64,000 nucleotides of DNA from Orobanche coerulescens (GCA_033398695.1 JAWKAU010000036.1:372001-436000), one strand, 5' to 3'; positions 36,000 through 47,788 are shown, counted from the first letter of the stretch. Program-made: numbers and translations. Notes: generated by a model not told the origin, from the sequence alone.

Positions 36000-37480
36000 G
36001 TGTGTATGAGATGAGGCGAGCCGAGATCCCGGCGACGGTGGCTACAGTACCGTCCCACATCCTTGACCATCCTGTTTCCGTATTGTTCGATTCCGTGCTA
36101 CGCATTCTTTTATATCTATGGATTGCGTGCGTCTCGCATGTTGATTGCCTTGTTGCTTGTGAGCCTTTTGTTGTTAAACTTCCTAGCGGGGATAGCATCG
36201 TGGGGACCGTGAGATTAGAGATTTTTCCGTGAGTATCGCGGGGAGGGATTGGCTTTCTAATCGATTGCGATAGATATTAGAGATGAGGATTTGATTCGGT
36301 GAGGATTGGGCCGGACCGTCATGGGGCGATCATGAATTATAGAACGAGGATCACGATGTTAGCCTCTGATGGTACCGAGCATTCTTTTGTGGGGCGTAAG
36401 CGGGGTAGTCGAGATTACCGATCAGCGCTTTGAGGCGGTGAGGCTTCTTCGGGGAGGTTGCACGGGCTATTGGTGTTACGCTTTGAGATCGGAAGAAGGG
36501 GAGTCGAGCTCGTCTATTCCGTAGTATGTGAGTATCCCGACGCTTTTTCCGGATGAGTTGCCGGGTTTGCCGCCGGCCGAGAGGTTGAGTTTACCGTCGA
36601 TTTAGAGCCGGTGCAAGACCTATCTCTAAGACGCCATACCGTATGGCACCCGCCGAGATGCTTGAGTTGAAGAAACAGTTGGGAGAGTTCTTTGGACATG
36701 GGATATATTCGACCGAGCGCTTCGCCTTGGGGCGCACCGGTCCTATTTGTAAAGAAGAAGGATGGGTCACTTCGTTTGTGCATCGACTACCGAGAGTTGA
36801 ACAAAGTGACCATCAAAAACAAATATCCACTCCCGAGGATTGATGACTTGTTTGATCAGTTGCAAGGAGCGACCGTGTTTTCGAAGATTGATTTGAGATC
36901 GGGGTATTATCACCCGAGTGAAGGATACCGATATTCGAAGACGGCCTTTCGGACGAGATACGGTCACTACGAGTTTGTGGTTATGCCTTTTGGGCTAACT
37001 AACGCACCACCGTGTTCATGCGACTTATGAACAAAGTCTTTATCGAGTACCTCGATAAGTGTGTAGTCGCTTTTATTGACGACATCTGATTTACTCGAGG
37101 AGCGAGGAGGAGCACGCCTGTCATTTGCATATTGTGTTAGATATTTTGAGAACTCGGCATCTTTGCGAAGTTCTCAAAGTGCGAGTTTTGGTTACGGAAG
37201 TTATGTTTCTCGGTCATGTGATCTCGGCCGAGGGTGTTCGTGTGGACCCACATAAGGTAGAGCGGTGTTGGATTGGGCGCCGCCAAGAACGTGAAAGAGG
37301 TCCGTAGTTTTACGGGATTAGCCGGGTATTACCGTAGGTTCGTCGAGGGGTTCTCTAAACTTGCTCGACCTCCGACTCGATTATTACGTGTCGAGAAGTT
37401 TGTGTGGACCGATGAGAGGCGTAATAGTTTTGAGGAGTTGAAGAAGCGGTTGACGACCGCTCCCATGTCAGGCTTTACCG
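36000..37480 (+). pseudogene. RT-F protease and reverse transcriptase
   Basis: The protease is degraded (VLFDSV at about 36085, where LFDTGAS is expected). Reverse transcriptase is recognisable in 36643-37030 ([57 protein letters not shown]) and as VAFIDDI followed by a stop near 37080. Thumb and connection are at 37125-37488 ([35 protein letters not shown]). The catalytic Asp pair is present but out of frame with its surroundings. Confidence 0.9.
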
Positions 37481-37481
37481 A

Positions 37482-37860
37482 GTGGTAATGATGGTTTCTC
37501 TGTTTATAGTGATGCTTGGGCCAAGGGCTCGGATGCGTACTTATGCAAAGACGGAGGACGATTGCCTATGCTTCCGTCGGTTGAAACCGTATGAATTGAA
37601 TTACCCTACGCACGATCTTGAGTTGGCCGTGATTGTGTTTGCGTTGAAAATCAAGGCGTCATTACTTGTATGGCTCGCCGTGTCGATTTTCACCGATCAC
37701 AAGAGCTCAAGTACATCTTCACGCAGAAGGAGCTTAATATGAGACAGAGGAGATGGTTGGAACCGATTAAGGATTACGATCTTGAGATCCTCTATCATCC
37801 GGGCAAGGCTAATGTGGTAGCAGATGCCTTGAGCCGGAAATCGGTATCGCTTTGGGTGCT
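37482..37860 (+). pseudogene. RT-F RNase H
   Basis: Pieces SLFIVMLG (degraded YSDAS region), [18 protein letters not shown], and then in another frame [19 protein letters not shown] and [15 protein letters not shown]. Standard gypsy RNase H order with at least two frame changes. Confidence 0.87.
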
Positions 37861-38149
37861 TGAGTTACTCACGGCCCGGTCGGGACTTCAGCGAGAGTTT
37901 ATGAGGTTGAGCATTGAGATTGTCGCCAGAGAGTTCCGGCGATTGCGTACTCTTGAGATTTCTTCGTCTCGTCGAGAGGACATTAAATCGGGAGTTGGAG
38001 GACCCGATGTTTATTCAATGGGAGAGTGTAGAGAAGGGGAAAGCCCCGGATTCGTTATTCATGAGGACGGCGTGTTGAGATTCCGAGGTCGGTTGTGTGT
38101 TCGAACGACTCGAATCGAGACAGAGCATTATGCGAGAGGCTCATGCGTC

Positions 38150-39383
38150 ACCATACTCACCCATCCGGCTCGAGTAAGATGTATAAAGATCCGAGGAAGA
38201 ATTTACGGTGGAGCGATATGAAGAAGGAGGTAGTTCGGTTTGTAGCTAAGTGTTTGACTTGTCACAAGTCAAGATTGAGCATCGGCGCCACGGATTATTG
38301 AAACCACTTCCCGTTACGGAATGGAAATGGGAGGACATCTCTATGGATTTTGTCACGAGTTTACCGAGGACGAAGACTAGTATGAATATGGTATGGGTAA
38401 TTGTAGACCGATTGACTAAGTCGGCACATTTTCCGGGCATCAAGGATACTTGGGGTCCTAAAAGTTGGCTCGTATTTTTATCACTCAGATAGTGAGGCTT
38501 CATGGTACGCCGAGGACCATTATTTCAGACAGAGATGGCCGATTTGTATCGCATTTTTGGCAGGCAGTGCATAAGGCATTGGGGACTCAACTACGTTTGA
38601 GCACTTCGTTCCATCCCTGCATCGATAAGGCTCCAACGTACCATTCAGACGTTCGAGGATTTGTTGCGCGCGTGTGCGTTAGATTGGAGTAGTAACTGGG
38701 AGGATCATTTGGCCTTGATTGAGTTTACTTATAATAATAGCTGGGACGCGTCGATTAAGATGGCACCATATGAGGCACTTTATGGCCGACGTTGTCGATC
38801 ACCGATATGTTGGGATGAGCCGTCCGATTTAGTTGGCACTGAGCCGGATCTGGTATTGGAAACGAGGGAGAAAGTCGAATTGATTAGAAAGAGGATGTTG
38901 GCTGCCCAGAGTCGACAAAAGTCTTATGCGGATGTTAGGCGTAGACCTTTGGAGTTTGAGGTGGGAGATCACGTTCTGTTGAGAGTATCTCCGACGAAAG
39001 GAGTTTTCCGATTCGGGAAGAAGGGGAAACTCAGCCCGAGATATATTGGACCTTTCGAGGTATTGGAGAGAGTCGGTGAGTTAGCGTACCGTTTGGCTTT
39101 ACCTCCGTCGCTTAGTCATGTACATAGCGTATTTCACGTTTCCCAGTTGAGGAAGTACGTTCCGGACCCGTACCACATTATTGACTTTGGGGACGTGGAG
39201 ATTGAGAAGGATGTTACGTTTGAAGAGAGACCCGTTAGAATTTTGGAGCGTCGTGATAAACAGTTAAGGCACAAAACCATTCCTTTGGTTAAAGTGCAAT
39301 GGTCGAGGCACGGAGTAGAACAAGCGACGTGGGAGTTAGAGGAGGATATGCGTTCGAGATACCCCGAGCTTTTTGATTCTTAA
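38150..39383 (+). pseudogene. RT-F integrase and chromodomain
   Basis: The zinc-binding end and core (VAKCLTC, VKIEHR, EDISMDFVTSLP, WVIVDRLTKSAHF, ISDRDGRFVSHFW) lie in 38150-38590 in shifting frames. From 38661 a 240-codon frame covers the rest of the core and the C-terminal domain (MAPYEALYGRRCRSP, SPRYIGPFEVLERVGELAYRLALPPSL) and ends in the chromodomain-like VKVQWSRHGVEQATWE and a TAA at 39383. This tail is the best preserved part of the element. Confidence 0.92.
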
Positions 39384-39399
39384 GTTTCGGGACGAAACT

Positions 39400-39418
39400 T
39401 TATTTTAGAGGGGGAGAA
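39400..39418 (+). other. RT-F polypurine tract
   Basis: TTTTAGAGGGGGAGAA directly precedes the 3' LTR at 39419. Confidence 0.9.
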
Positions 39419-41423
39419 TGTAATATCCGTAATTTTCCCATTTTTAGCGCTTCCATTTTTGGTGTATGTCTATTTTTATCGACTCGCTTGTAACCGCTTT
39501 CGACATTTCGAATCTATTTTGTTCTTGGAGTTTTTCCATTGGGATGAGTTTTGATGATGTTTTCACGTAATTTCGTTTTATGACATGTTGTGCCGTATGA
39601 ACGTTCGATTCTTGTAAAACTCGTTCGTTTTCGTTATTTGGGTTTGTACAAGTTCGTATGGTTGAGTTGGTCTTGTGGAGACTTTCGGTTCAGAAATGAC
39701 GTCGTTTCGTGATTTTCGCACTTGGGCCATTTTTGTAATTTCCTAATAGTTTAGGGAATCTCGTTTTCGTTGTCGCATTACGGACCCTTCGGTGGTCGGA
39801 ATTGTATTTTCTTTCAGCACTTAGCTCCGTCGTATTGTATGCTTCGTGTTCATGTTCCTGGATTACGGTCTCGCTGCGGTGTATCGTGTATCGTACCCTC
39901 GGCCAGCCTTATCGCGATATGACATCGCCAGATCAATCTTGTGTAGGTAGCGACGCTACCTCGCCGCTTTGCGTGGCGCTATCAAGAACGCTTAGCGACG
40001 CTAACCCTTATTGTTAGCGACGCTAACGAATGTGGCAAAGAGCCATCGGATCGCCGCGCCCCGTTAGCGCACGCTACATATGGCGATTAGCGTGCGCTAA
40101 CTTCACAATTATATAAGCCAGTAGGTAGTTTTGAGCAGCAGTTTCATTCTTTTCCTTCGTTTCTTCGACGTCCGACCTCGAGGCGATTTCCATCGATTCG
40201 ATCGGCGTTCTATTCACATTCCATCACAAGAGAGTTGTGCTAACATATTATCATCGTATAATCGTCATCCATCATCCGAAATCAAGGTAATTTCGTCTAG
40301 AACCCTAACTCGTCAAATTTGGGGTTTTTCCGGTTTTACTAATTGGAACCGAATTATTCCAGATGTTAGGATATTCTTCACCGATTGTGATTGTTGAATG
40401 ATTCCAAATCCAATTTCCTTGATTTTAATCCGAATTATCGATACGGGAGATTTTGCGTAAACCCTCGCCCGTATCAATTGATCGTCTATTGTCGTTATTG
40501 GTAATCGGGGTTTTGGGAGTATTCCTTTCGACATCGATGTCCGTTGGGACCGAGTTATGCTAATTCTTCGTTTAGGAACCGCTGCTTTCCATTCGGATCA
40601 TCCGTAGTCATTTTTCACCGCCGATTCTTCAAGATGTCTCAAAGGCAAGTACTTTACATTTGTTTACATGTTCTAGTATTTGAATTATGGCCGTATCGTG
40701 GTTGTTGTGGATGGTTATGTGTATGTTCACCTAGGGACGGTCCGACGGCCTCTAGGGATACGTATTGCCGTGAGTGTGCGTATCGTGAATCGTGGTTAGC
40801 CACCTGGGGATGTCCGACGACTCAAGGGGTACGGTGGCCGTGAGTCTCGTGCAACGGTTAACTTTGAATTATGATTTGTTGGAGATAATGTGTTTGTGTT
40901 TGTACATCATAAATATTCCGAATATAAAATGTTTTCTAAAATGATTTTTGGCGCATGTATTCATCCGATTAGAATGTAGTTCAAATGGATTGTACTTGCA
41001 CTAGCGATTGTCGCTAACCCTTAAATGGGGAAATACTTTTGTATTTCGTATTGATCGTGGGGACAAACGAGCACTCGGGCCGTATGAGGATGATGGGCAA
41101 GCATGATATTGTCCAGTATTTGATTTTTCGATGTTATGTCTGTCGGTTGCTATTGATGTCTGATTTTGGGATTTATGTATTATAAAATTGGTTTAAGTAC
41201 TCGAGTACTTCCTGTTTGAAATTGTTAATGTTGTGTTCCCGTTTTGGGAAATGGATTTGATGTCAAATTTTAATTGTCGGTTTGTAGTCTTTTATTTGAA
41301 TTGTCGTTTTATTAATGATAGTTAGTCGTTGTCGAATGTCTTGTTGGTATGTTAGCCTGGTGAATTCCACAGTGTGGGGTCCACGGCGCTGTAATATGCC
41401 CTGAACGTCTTGGGGGTGTTACA
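39419..41423 (+). repeat. RT-F 3' LTR
   Basis: Same ends as the 5' LTR. Most of it aligns with very few changes, while about 39830-40130, including the palindrome array (39945-40105), differs by many small indels. Confidence 0.95.
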
Positions 41424-41428
41424 ATACT

Positions 41429-41635
41429 GGCAATCGATGGGATCAGCCCTGTGGGTTCCTTGTTGAGACACCTGCATACAGGCCCCTGTTGGAGGATTAC
41501 AATACAATCCAGCTCCGTCTTGAGCTTCAACATTCAATTGCCGATATTTATTGTGTTCCCAATTTGACTGACTACATTTTCAGGAGAGAGATTGGATTGG
41601 GATTTCCTAAACTTAGAGCCAACGAGGGTGACTAA
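41429..41635 (+). pseudogene. Unknown gene, 3' part (codons 141-208) after RT-F
   Basis: Continues the 32119-32538 frame exactly, starting with codon 141 after the ATACT duplication, without internal stops, to TAA at 41633-41635. The peptide includes GNRWDQPCGFLVETPAYRPL and NLTDYIFRREIGLGFPK. No recognised domain. Confidence 0.6.
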
Positions 41636-43771
41636 ATTGCGTGTGCAATAAGTTTGGCTATCTAGCTATAGAATTGCATGTTTCCTTGGTTATGTGGCGT
41701 CGTTTTCGTTTGGCAATGCCTTTTTCCTTTCTTGTTTTTTGGCCTCCCTACCGCTGTTGTGGTCTACCGATGGGTTTTTCCTTTCTCATTTTTTCGTACG
41801 TTATTGCTTTCGAATGAATATGCTCAGTTATGTTGTGTAATGAATATAGTAACACCATTTCTCCATGAGCCTGCACTTTATACAGTTATACTTTGTCAGT
41901 GTATATTTGTCTTCGTATCCTCATTTGTGCAATATTTATTTTTCTCTTTTGGGTTTTTATTTGTTTCCTGCTCAACCTCCACAGTACGTTAGCAGGTCTG
42001 TCTGATAGCTGCTCTGGTGCGATTGTTCTTGTTAGCCTCAGTTAGTTCTATCCTCTGTTTATCTTGCATACACTTAACTTGTCGCCTTTTCTGAAATTTC
42101 TTATTGTCTGCTGTGTCGCTTGCTGCCTACGCTCTTTATTGAGGCCCTGATATTTTGGTGCATGTCATTATTACATATGTTCTCTAATATATACATATTG
42201 GGAGGCCCTCTCCGGTCCACCATCCTTGGTGGTGGCGAATAAAATTGATTCACTGAAATTGGATAGCATTGTTGTTGATTAGATCAGTGTATAACAATCT
42301 GTGCTGCCTCTCCATCGCCTGCTGCCGAAGATTCTCTCTTGGTGTTTCGCATGCCTTGACTTGACTACTGCACTTAATCCTAAAGCTGAGATGATTGTGA
42401 CCGGGGGATTGTAATGATTGTTATGTTTGGGTTCGATTTTCTGCATTTAGGCTTATGTTAATTTGATAAACAAGAAGCTGCTTAAGAAAAATTATGCTGG
42501 CAACCCAAATTGATACAGTTAAACAATGGGAAGAAGAGCCTATTAGTTTTGGTCCTTTATCTCTGCTTGTGGATTATGGGTCGGATTGGAAGTTGCACAC
42601 TGTTGTTGAATCAAAGGGTGAATGTTTTTTCTGTTCTTATCCTATTCTAGGATTTCTTAAATATTTACCTTGGTTATTGTATGGAGTATATTTTAGTAGG
42701 ATTCAGAGTAGTTGGGCCTGAATTTGCTTGTATTGATTTATGTTTGTGTGAATGATTTGTGATGCTAATGCCTCATTGTTATGTTTATTTTGATAGGTAA
42801 TAAATGAGTAGTCGACATTGGCAGGGAGAGAGTGCCAAAAGCTTATGCTCATGTATGATGTTTTTCAATTGTTGATTTTTTGAATTTGTGGTTGAGGAGT
42901 ATATATGTGTTTTATTTAGAATCAGTAGTAATAATGTTGTGTCGAAGAAGTGTGGATAGTAGTTGGGAAAGAACATATGCTAAAGTGTGTGGTTTGGAAT
43001 GTGGTATTCTTAGGTTATGCTATTCATGATATGTCGTTTAGAAATTAGTACGATTGATTTTAAGTTTTACCGTGCACTTGTTATAATGACATATGTTAAT
43101 ATGCTGTTGATGATTATGAATACTTAAAGATCTCATTAAGTATGTGGTATTACGTTATAGGTGGGTGGGGGGGTAAAGAATTGGATACTTTTAGTCTTTT
43201 TGACTTCTAATCTTTGTACAAAGTGTTCGTTGAGTATTTTTCATAAGATCGTTAAACTATGAGAATTTTGACTTAGGAAGAGCTTGGTAATCAATGAAAA
43301 GAAAAAATCACGGCAATGTTTCACGTGCTTAAGAAAGTTGCATTTCCATGGGAATTCTTGCATTTATGTTTCATCTTCTTTCCTAAAAATGAACTCTAAC
43401 AACATCTTTTTGGATTTTGCTAATCTCTTCAAATGTCATTATTTAATATGCATTCGAATATGGGGTCCAAGTCCTGCTGACATTGTAATTAATCACATGG
43501 ATTTCAGAGGGTTCACATGCCCAAAAAGGAGCGAGCAAATCATCGCAAGGGCGCATACTTGAATCTTAAAGGCCTCACTGATACAGCTGCACCAACTTTG
43601 AGCCATCCTATTCTATCGTACGAGCTAACAGCCTATGTAAATAACCAACCTATTTTGGCAGTTGATGGCCCGTGTAAGTAAACAACTTGTTCTCGAACTA
43701 CAAAATATTGCATCTTTAATACAAAATATTGCCTCTGTATTCTGTAATACTATCCTATATAGGTGAACCTT
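41636..43771 (+). other. Helitron-like insert, right part, with candidate exons
   Basis: T-rich DNA without transposon proteins. An ORF at 42494-42721 (TVKQWEEEPISFGPLS) and an exon-like segment 43519-43673 (starting MPKKERANHRKGAYLNLKGL, ending at a GTAAGT donor) look protein-like. Neither is recognised. Confidence 0.35.
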
Positions 43772-43911
43772 CTAATGTAAACTTGGTTTGGTTTTACTAG
43801 CAAAGAAAAGTTTTGACCTTTCCTAATGTAAACTTGGTTTGGTTTTACCAGCAAAGAAAAGTTTTGACCTTTCCTGGGCACCACCGTGCATAGCACGGTG
43901 GGCCACCCTAG
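43772..43911 (+). other. Helitron-type 3' terminus
   Basis: A 51-bp word (CTAATGTAAACTTGGTTTGG... through TTGACCTTTC) is tandemly duplicated at 43772 and 43823. It is followed by CCACCGTGC-ATA-GCACGGTGG (43881-43901) and then GCCACC-CTAG/T. A GC-rich hairpin a few bases before a terminal CTRR, inserted before T, is the defining 3' end of Helitrons. Confidence 0.8.
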
Positions 43912-43965
43912 TATATATATATAAAAACACCACACACCTGCACACACACTATATATATACACACA

Positions 43966-44019
<54 letters not shown>

Positions 44020-44789
44020 CACACATACACGCATACCGCACATATAAAACACACACACACGCTTGTACACACAAAACACACACGCACACATGGAAACACC
44101 CACTCGCTCACGCGACACAAACACACCAACGTATACACACACAATTAGAGACACACATAAAATAGCAACACCCAGGATCCGGCCAAGAAACCAACCCCGC
44201 GGGCCGCGTCTTCTCCTTATATCACCGGAAAATCCATCGCCGGAAAAATCGAGGCTCGCACAACCCGATCTAAATGGATGGGTCAACGGTTTGACCTCGT
44301 TTAGCTCCGTCAACAGTCTGACCTTGTCCTGCTGCAGCTCCGACGTCCATCCCTGAAGTCGAACCACCGGAACACAATCCCGGGGTCGAAACCCAGTTCA
44401 TTTCTGGCTCCATATATACCTTCTTCAAACTCCAACCAGAAACCATCTTCAAGGTTGTCTATTCCGACATCCGTCACAATGTTGAGACAACAAGCGAAGA
44501 GAAAAAAGAGAAATCGCCGGAAAGTTGAACGAGTCTCCGTCTGAACATCTCGTTGGAAAAATCTTTCCCGATCCGCCACGCACGCGACATCCACCGTCGT
44601 TCCTATGTTCTGACGACACTCGCTCGTCCATGGCTCCAACCTCTCACATCCCGTCGGTACTGGATACTCTGGTGGTTGCTCAAGAAAAAGGAGATGAAAG
44701 AAGGATGGTGGTGGTCATCCACACTCACGGGGTTAGGTGAAAAAAAATAAGGGGGAGAGAGAGAGAATGTGAGATGTAAGATTGATAAC

Positions 44790-44821
<32 letters not shown>

Positions 44822-45088
44822 GGTAGTTGGGTAATTGAGCCAATAGGGTCCGATTATAAATGATCCGAGTAAAAATGAAACGATCTCAAATTCATTATTT
44901 GGTTTCCTGGTTTGATTTTCTGATTAATACACTACGTCACATAACACCAGCACTAACTCGCCAATACATTAGTCTAATATCTCCACAAGATATTTTAATT
45001 AGCTGGCTCATCAAAATAGAAATGAAATAATCAATTAAAAAAAATTAATACCGTTAAAATTCTAATTTAAAATTCTTGGATATTTCAT
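43912..45088 (-). repeat. RT-D left LTR, second fragment
   Basis: It ends at TTGGATATTTCA (45088), immediately followed by the RT-D polypurine tract, so 45088 is the U3 start of a minus-strand LTR. It holds TA, AC and AT microsatellites (43912-44060, 44788-44818) but no palindrome array like the other gypsy LTRs. Continuity with 22128-22594 is inferred, because the right LTR copy is cut at 49314 before reaching the corresponding part. Confidence 0.6.
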
Positions 45089-45739
45089 ACTACCCCCTTA
45101 AAATAAGTTTCGTCCCCGAAACTTGCCATGTAAAATTACCCATCTCTCTGAAACGTTACACCAAATATTTTCCCCGAACCAGTTCAATAATATCCAAAAC
45201 CCCATGATTCGATCGACAAGATCTGAAATACTCGAAGATGGAAACTCTACATTAGCAACATGTATATATCGGCTCCAAAGCATCTTAATATGATAAATTG
45301 AAATCCAAAAGCAAGAAGTTTTGTATCGTTGCTTCCGATCCCATAGTATCATAATACTATTAATTTAATTTAAATATTTAAAACCAAGTCTTATATTTAC
45401 AAGTCCTACTCCGACTCCTACGAAACTGAGATATCAATATTATAAGATACTCATACAACACGTTTGAAAATTCTACAAAACCTTTATTTTTTTCAAGGTT
45501 TCAAAATTACACAATAGGTATTATTATATTACTTGTTTTTCAATTGCACTGGCATCACCTTACGGAAATAATTTCCTTTAGAGATTATTATAAATACTTA
45601 CTGGAAAAATAAAATATACAAATATATTTGTCTTGAAATATATTTCTGATCGTAATGCGATACAAGAATTTTAAACACCTCAATTATTTTCTGTAAAACA
45701 TTGCGGACTTTGACTTTTCTCAAAATAAAAGTACTCAGT

Positions 45740-45741
<2 letters not shown>

Positions 45742-45832
<91 letters not shown>
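45742..45832. repeat. (TA)n followed by (GA)n microsatellite
   Basis: Roughly 23 TA units followed by about 22 GA units with one GGGA interruption, located about 600 bp upstream of the LOG start. Confidence 0.97.
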
Positions 45833-45834
<2 letters not shown>

Positions 45835-46311
45835 GAATATTTTTGAAAGTTCAATCACTATTTTTTTCCTTCTTCCCAAAATTCATAATAATATATTTTA
45901 TTAAAATACCAAACAATAATCCTTCCGTCAAATATCAAAGTTTCTTTTTTATTATTTGAAAGACCGATGATATCTTTTAGTTCAAAATTTCAACACTTTG
46001 TTTAATCAAAATACAAAAATTATCATTTATGAAAATCCGATCTACTAAAGAATACCATGTCACACTAGCTACATTCATATTACTGTCAATTTTAGACGCC
46101 GTGTACTCTGCATAAATAATTCATCCCCTATGATTTTTTAAAGAACATAGGACAACGGCAGTTCGCCTATTCGATTTCCTGCCAAATCAATATATGTCAT
46201 TGATAATGACATTTTACTATGAGTATACGAGCAATTATCATTCTATAGATTTTTAAAATCTTCTCTCGTAATTCGTAATTCCACTAATCTTGATTCACGC
46301 TGCCCTCCCAC

Positions 46312-46319
46312 TATAAATA
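46312..46319 (+). promoter_or_regulatory. TATA box of the LOG-like gene
   Basis: TATAAATA lies 108 bp before the LOG ATG at 46427, at a normal plant distance for a short 5' UTR. Confidence 0.6.
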
Positions 46320-46426
46320 GTCATTTGGTGAAACATTAAACGTATTCAGCTCATTCAAGTTCTTTCTCTATTCCCATTCTCATTTATAACATACCTCCCT
46401 TAAATATAACTTTCATCGAGAAACCA

Positions 46427-47079
46427 ATGGCATCAAAACCTTTATATAGCATCCAATCCGTCTCTGTCTTTGCCGGAGCTACTATTGGGAAAGATGTCCG
46501 CTTCCAAAAAGCAGCTGACAATTTCGGAGAAGTGTTGGCCGCAAGAAAAATCAGTATAATATACGGAGGAGGAAATATAGGTTTAAGGGGTCGTGTGGCA
46601 GCCTCTACTTCGATGGGCGATGCAAAAATCATAGGGGTAATATTGAAACCCTTGGCAGATTCACCACTTGTTGGCCCGATTTATGGGAATGAGTTTAGAG
46701 TGTATCCATGCATGATCGGATCATGAGCATGGCTAATAATGCTGATGCGTTCGTCGTCCCTCCAGGAGGATTCGATACACTGGAGGATCTATTCCAGATG
46801 CTCTCATGGGCACATCTGAACATCCACCAAAATTCGGTGGGGATACTCAACGTAGACGTATTCTTTGATGGCGTCCTCGCTTTTCTGGATTCTCTAGTGG
46901 AAAAAGGTTTTGCATCTCCACTGTCACGAAGACTCCTTCTTTGTGCAACAACACCTGATGAATTGATCGATAAATTCCTCACATATACGCATGAACCTGA
47001 TCCAACTGCAATTCGTATCATACGCACTGATGCTAGCACGAGTCGAAAACGTGCTTTGGATCTAGCACTCTCTCTGTGA
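46427..47079 (+). pseudogene. LOG-like: Cytokinin riboside 5'-monophosphate phosphoribohydrolase (LOG) homologue, one frameshift
   Basis: Two overlapping frames, 46427-46726 and 46708-47079, together cover a whole LOG protein (about 217 residues, normal length is about 210-220). N-terminal half: SVSVFAGATIGKD, IIYGGGNIGLRGRVAAS. C-terminal half: MHDRIMSMANNADAFV, PPGGFDTLEDLFQMLSWAHLNIH, VGILNVDVFFDGVLAFLD. LOG releases active cytokinin base from the riboside monophosphate. One base is missing near 46707, between the Tyr/Pro codons and the MH of the MHxRK motif. The signature PGGxGTxxE reads PGGFDTLED: the second Gly is Asp and the catalytic Glu is Asp. RK of MHxRK is RI. Plant LOG genes usually have several introns and this copy has none, suggesting a retrocopy. 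It has its own TATA box and AATAAA. Confidence 0.88.
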
Positions 47080-47150
47080 GGTCTATTCGTGAATCTATCA
47101 TTTTAAGTTTGTATCTTGATTGCAGTTTGTTTCCACAGTATTTCTATCAT

Positions 47151-47156
47151 AATAAA
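47151..47156 (+). terminator. Polyadenylation signal of the LOG-like gene
   Basis: AATAAA, 72 bp after the TGA stop. No poly(A) tract follows, so a retrocopy would have lost its tail. Confidence 0.5.
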
Positions 47157-47249
47157 GTCAATATGATTCAGAATTCTCAACACCATTTTATTGTCTTGTA
47201 TCTTGACATAAAGTCAGAACGAAGCCAAAAATTTAATTCGGAGGATCAA

Positions 47250-47580
47250 TAAACCGATAAACTTTAATAACAAGATCCGAGAACATCAAAAGATAAACTC
47301 TAATAAAATTCAAAAACATCAATAAATGATAAACTCCAAAAATAAAATTTGAGAATATCAAATAAAATGATAAACTCCAATAAAATATAAAAATACCAAT
47401 AAAATGATAAACTCCAAAAATGAAATCCGAGAATATCAACAAAATGATAAACTCCAATAAAATCAGTCGAAAATAGCACCACTATGATAACTCTAACAAA
47501 GTCAATCGAGAATATCAATACCATGGTAAACTCCAACAATGTCAATCGAGAATATCAATACCATGATAAACTCCAACAGA
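47250..47580. repeat. 40-bp tandem array in the RT-D leader (about 8 units)
   Basis: GATAAACTCCAA recurs at 47292, 47328, 47369, 47406, 47446, 47486, 47526 and 47565, with periods near 40 bp. Units contain GAGAATATCAATA and CCAATAAAAT. Lies between the LOG gene and the primer binding site. Confidence 0.88.
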
Positions 47581-47776
47581 TCGACAGAAGGATCAACAAG
47601 TCATCAATTCATAATGCCGATAATTAAATTATGGCACAAAATCACATACTGTACTTCATAGGTGCGGCTCGGCACTGGCACAGGTCACACGTGATGCGAA
47701 GATCTCTTGATACTAGTATGATCAATGATAACTTTACAAGGAGAAATGATTCGGATGCGTAGTATTCGAAAACCAC

Positions 47777-47788
47777 GCTCCGATACCA
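47777..47788 (-). other. RT-D primer binding site
   Basis: Minus strand TGGTATCGGAGC, five nucleotides from the LTR at 47794; initiator Met tRNA type. Confidence 0.88.

Larger units (their letters stand above)
32539..41423 (+). mobile_element. RT-F: Ty3/gypsy chromovirus nested in the unknown gene
   Basis: LTRs at 32539-34542 and 39419-41423 (2004 and 2005 bp), target duplication ATACT at 32534-32538 and 41424-41428, primer binding site at 34548, polypurine tract before 39419, and Gag-Pol order protease, RT, RNase H, integrase, chromodomain. It is the same Tekay/Del-type lineage as RT-B and RT-J but a separate family by LTR sequence. Gag to integrase is broken by many small indels. Confidence 0.95.
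22595..43911 (+). mobile_element. Helitron-like insertion carrying gene fragments and RT-F
   Basis: The right border has the textbook Helitron end: a 9-bp-stem hairpin (43881-43901), then CTAG at 43908-43911, then T, inside a TA microsatellite. The left border is less certain. A conserved TAATAAGAGTGTATG word (22604-22618) resembles plant Helitron 5' ends, but the expected 5' TC is not visible. Apart from RT-F the insert is about 12.4 kb with a triplicated 1.58-kb unit and many exon-like pieces. No Rep/helicase is seen, so it would be non-autonomous. Confidence 0.5.

Noticed and set aside
43750..44367. 205-codon minus-strand ORF rich in Cys, Val and Tyr
   Set aside because: It runs through AC/TA microsatellite and the Helitron terminus; composition is dictated by the simple repeats.
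44524..44791. Overlapping 60-70 codon ORFs on both strands near 44500-44790
   Set aside because: They lie in the RT-D LTR next to GA/TA repeats, overlap each other in several frames, and resemble no family.
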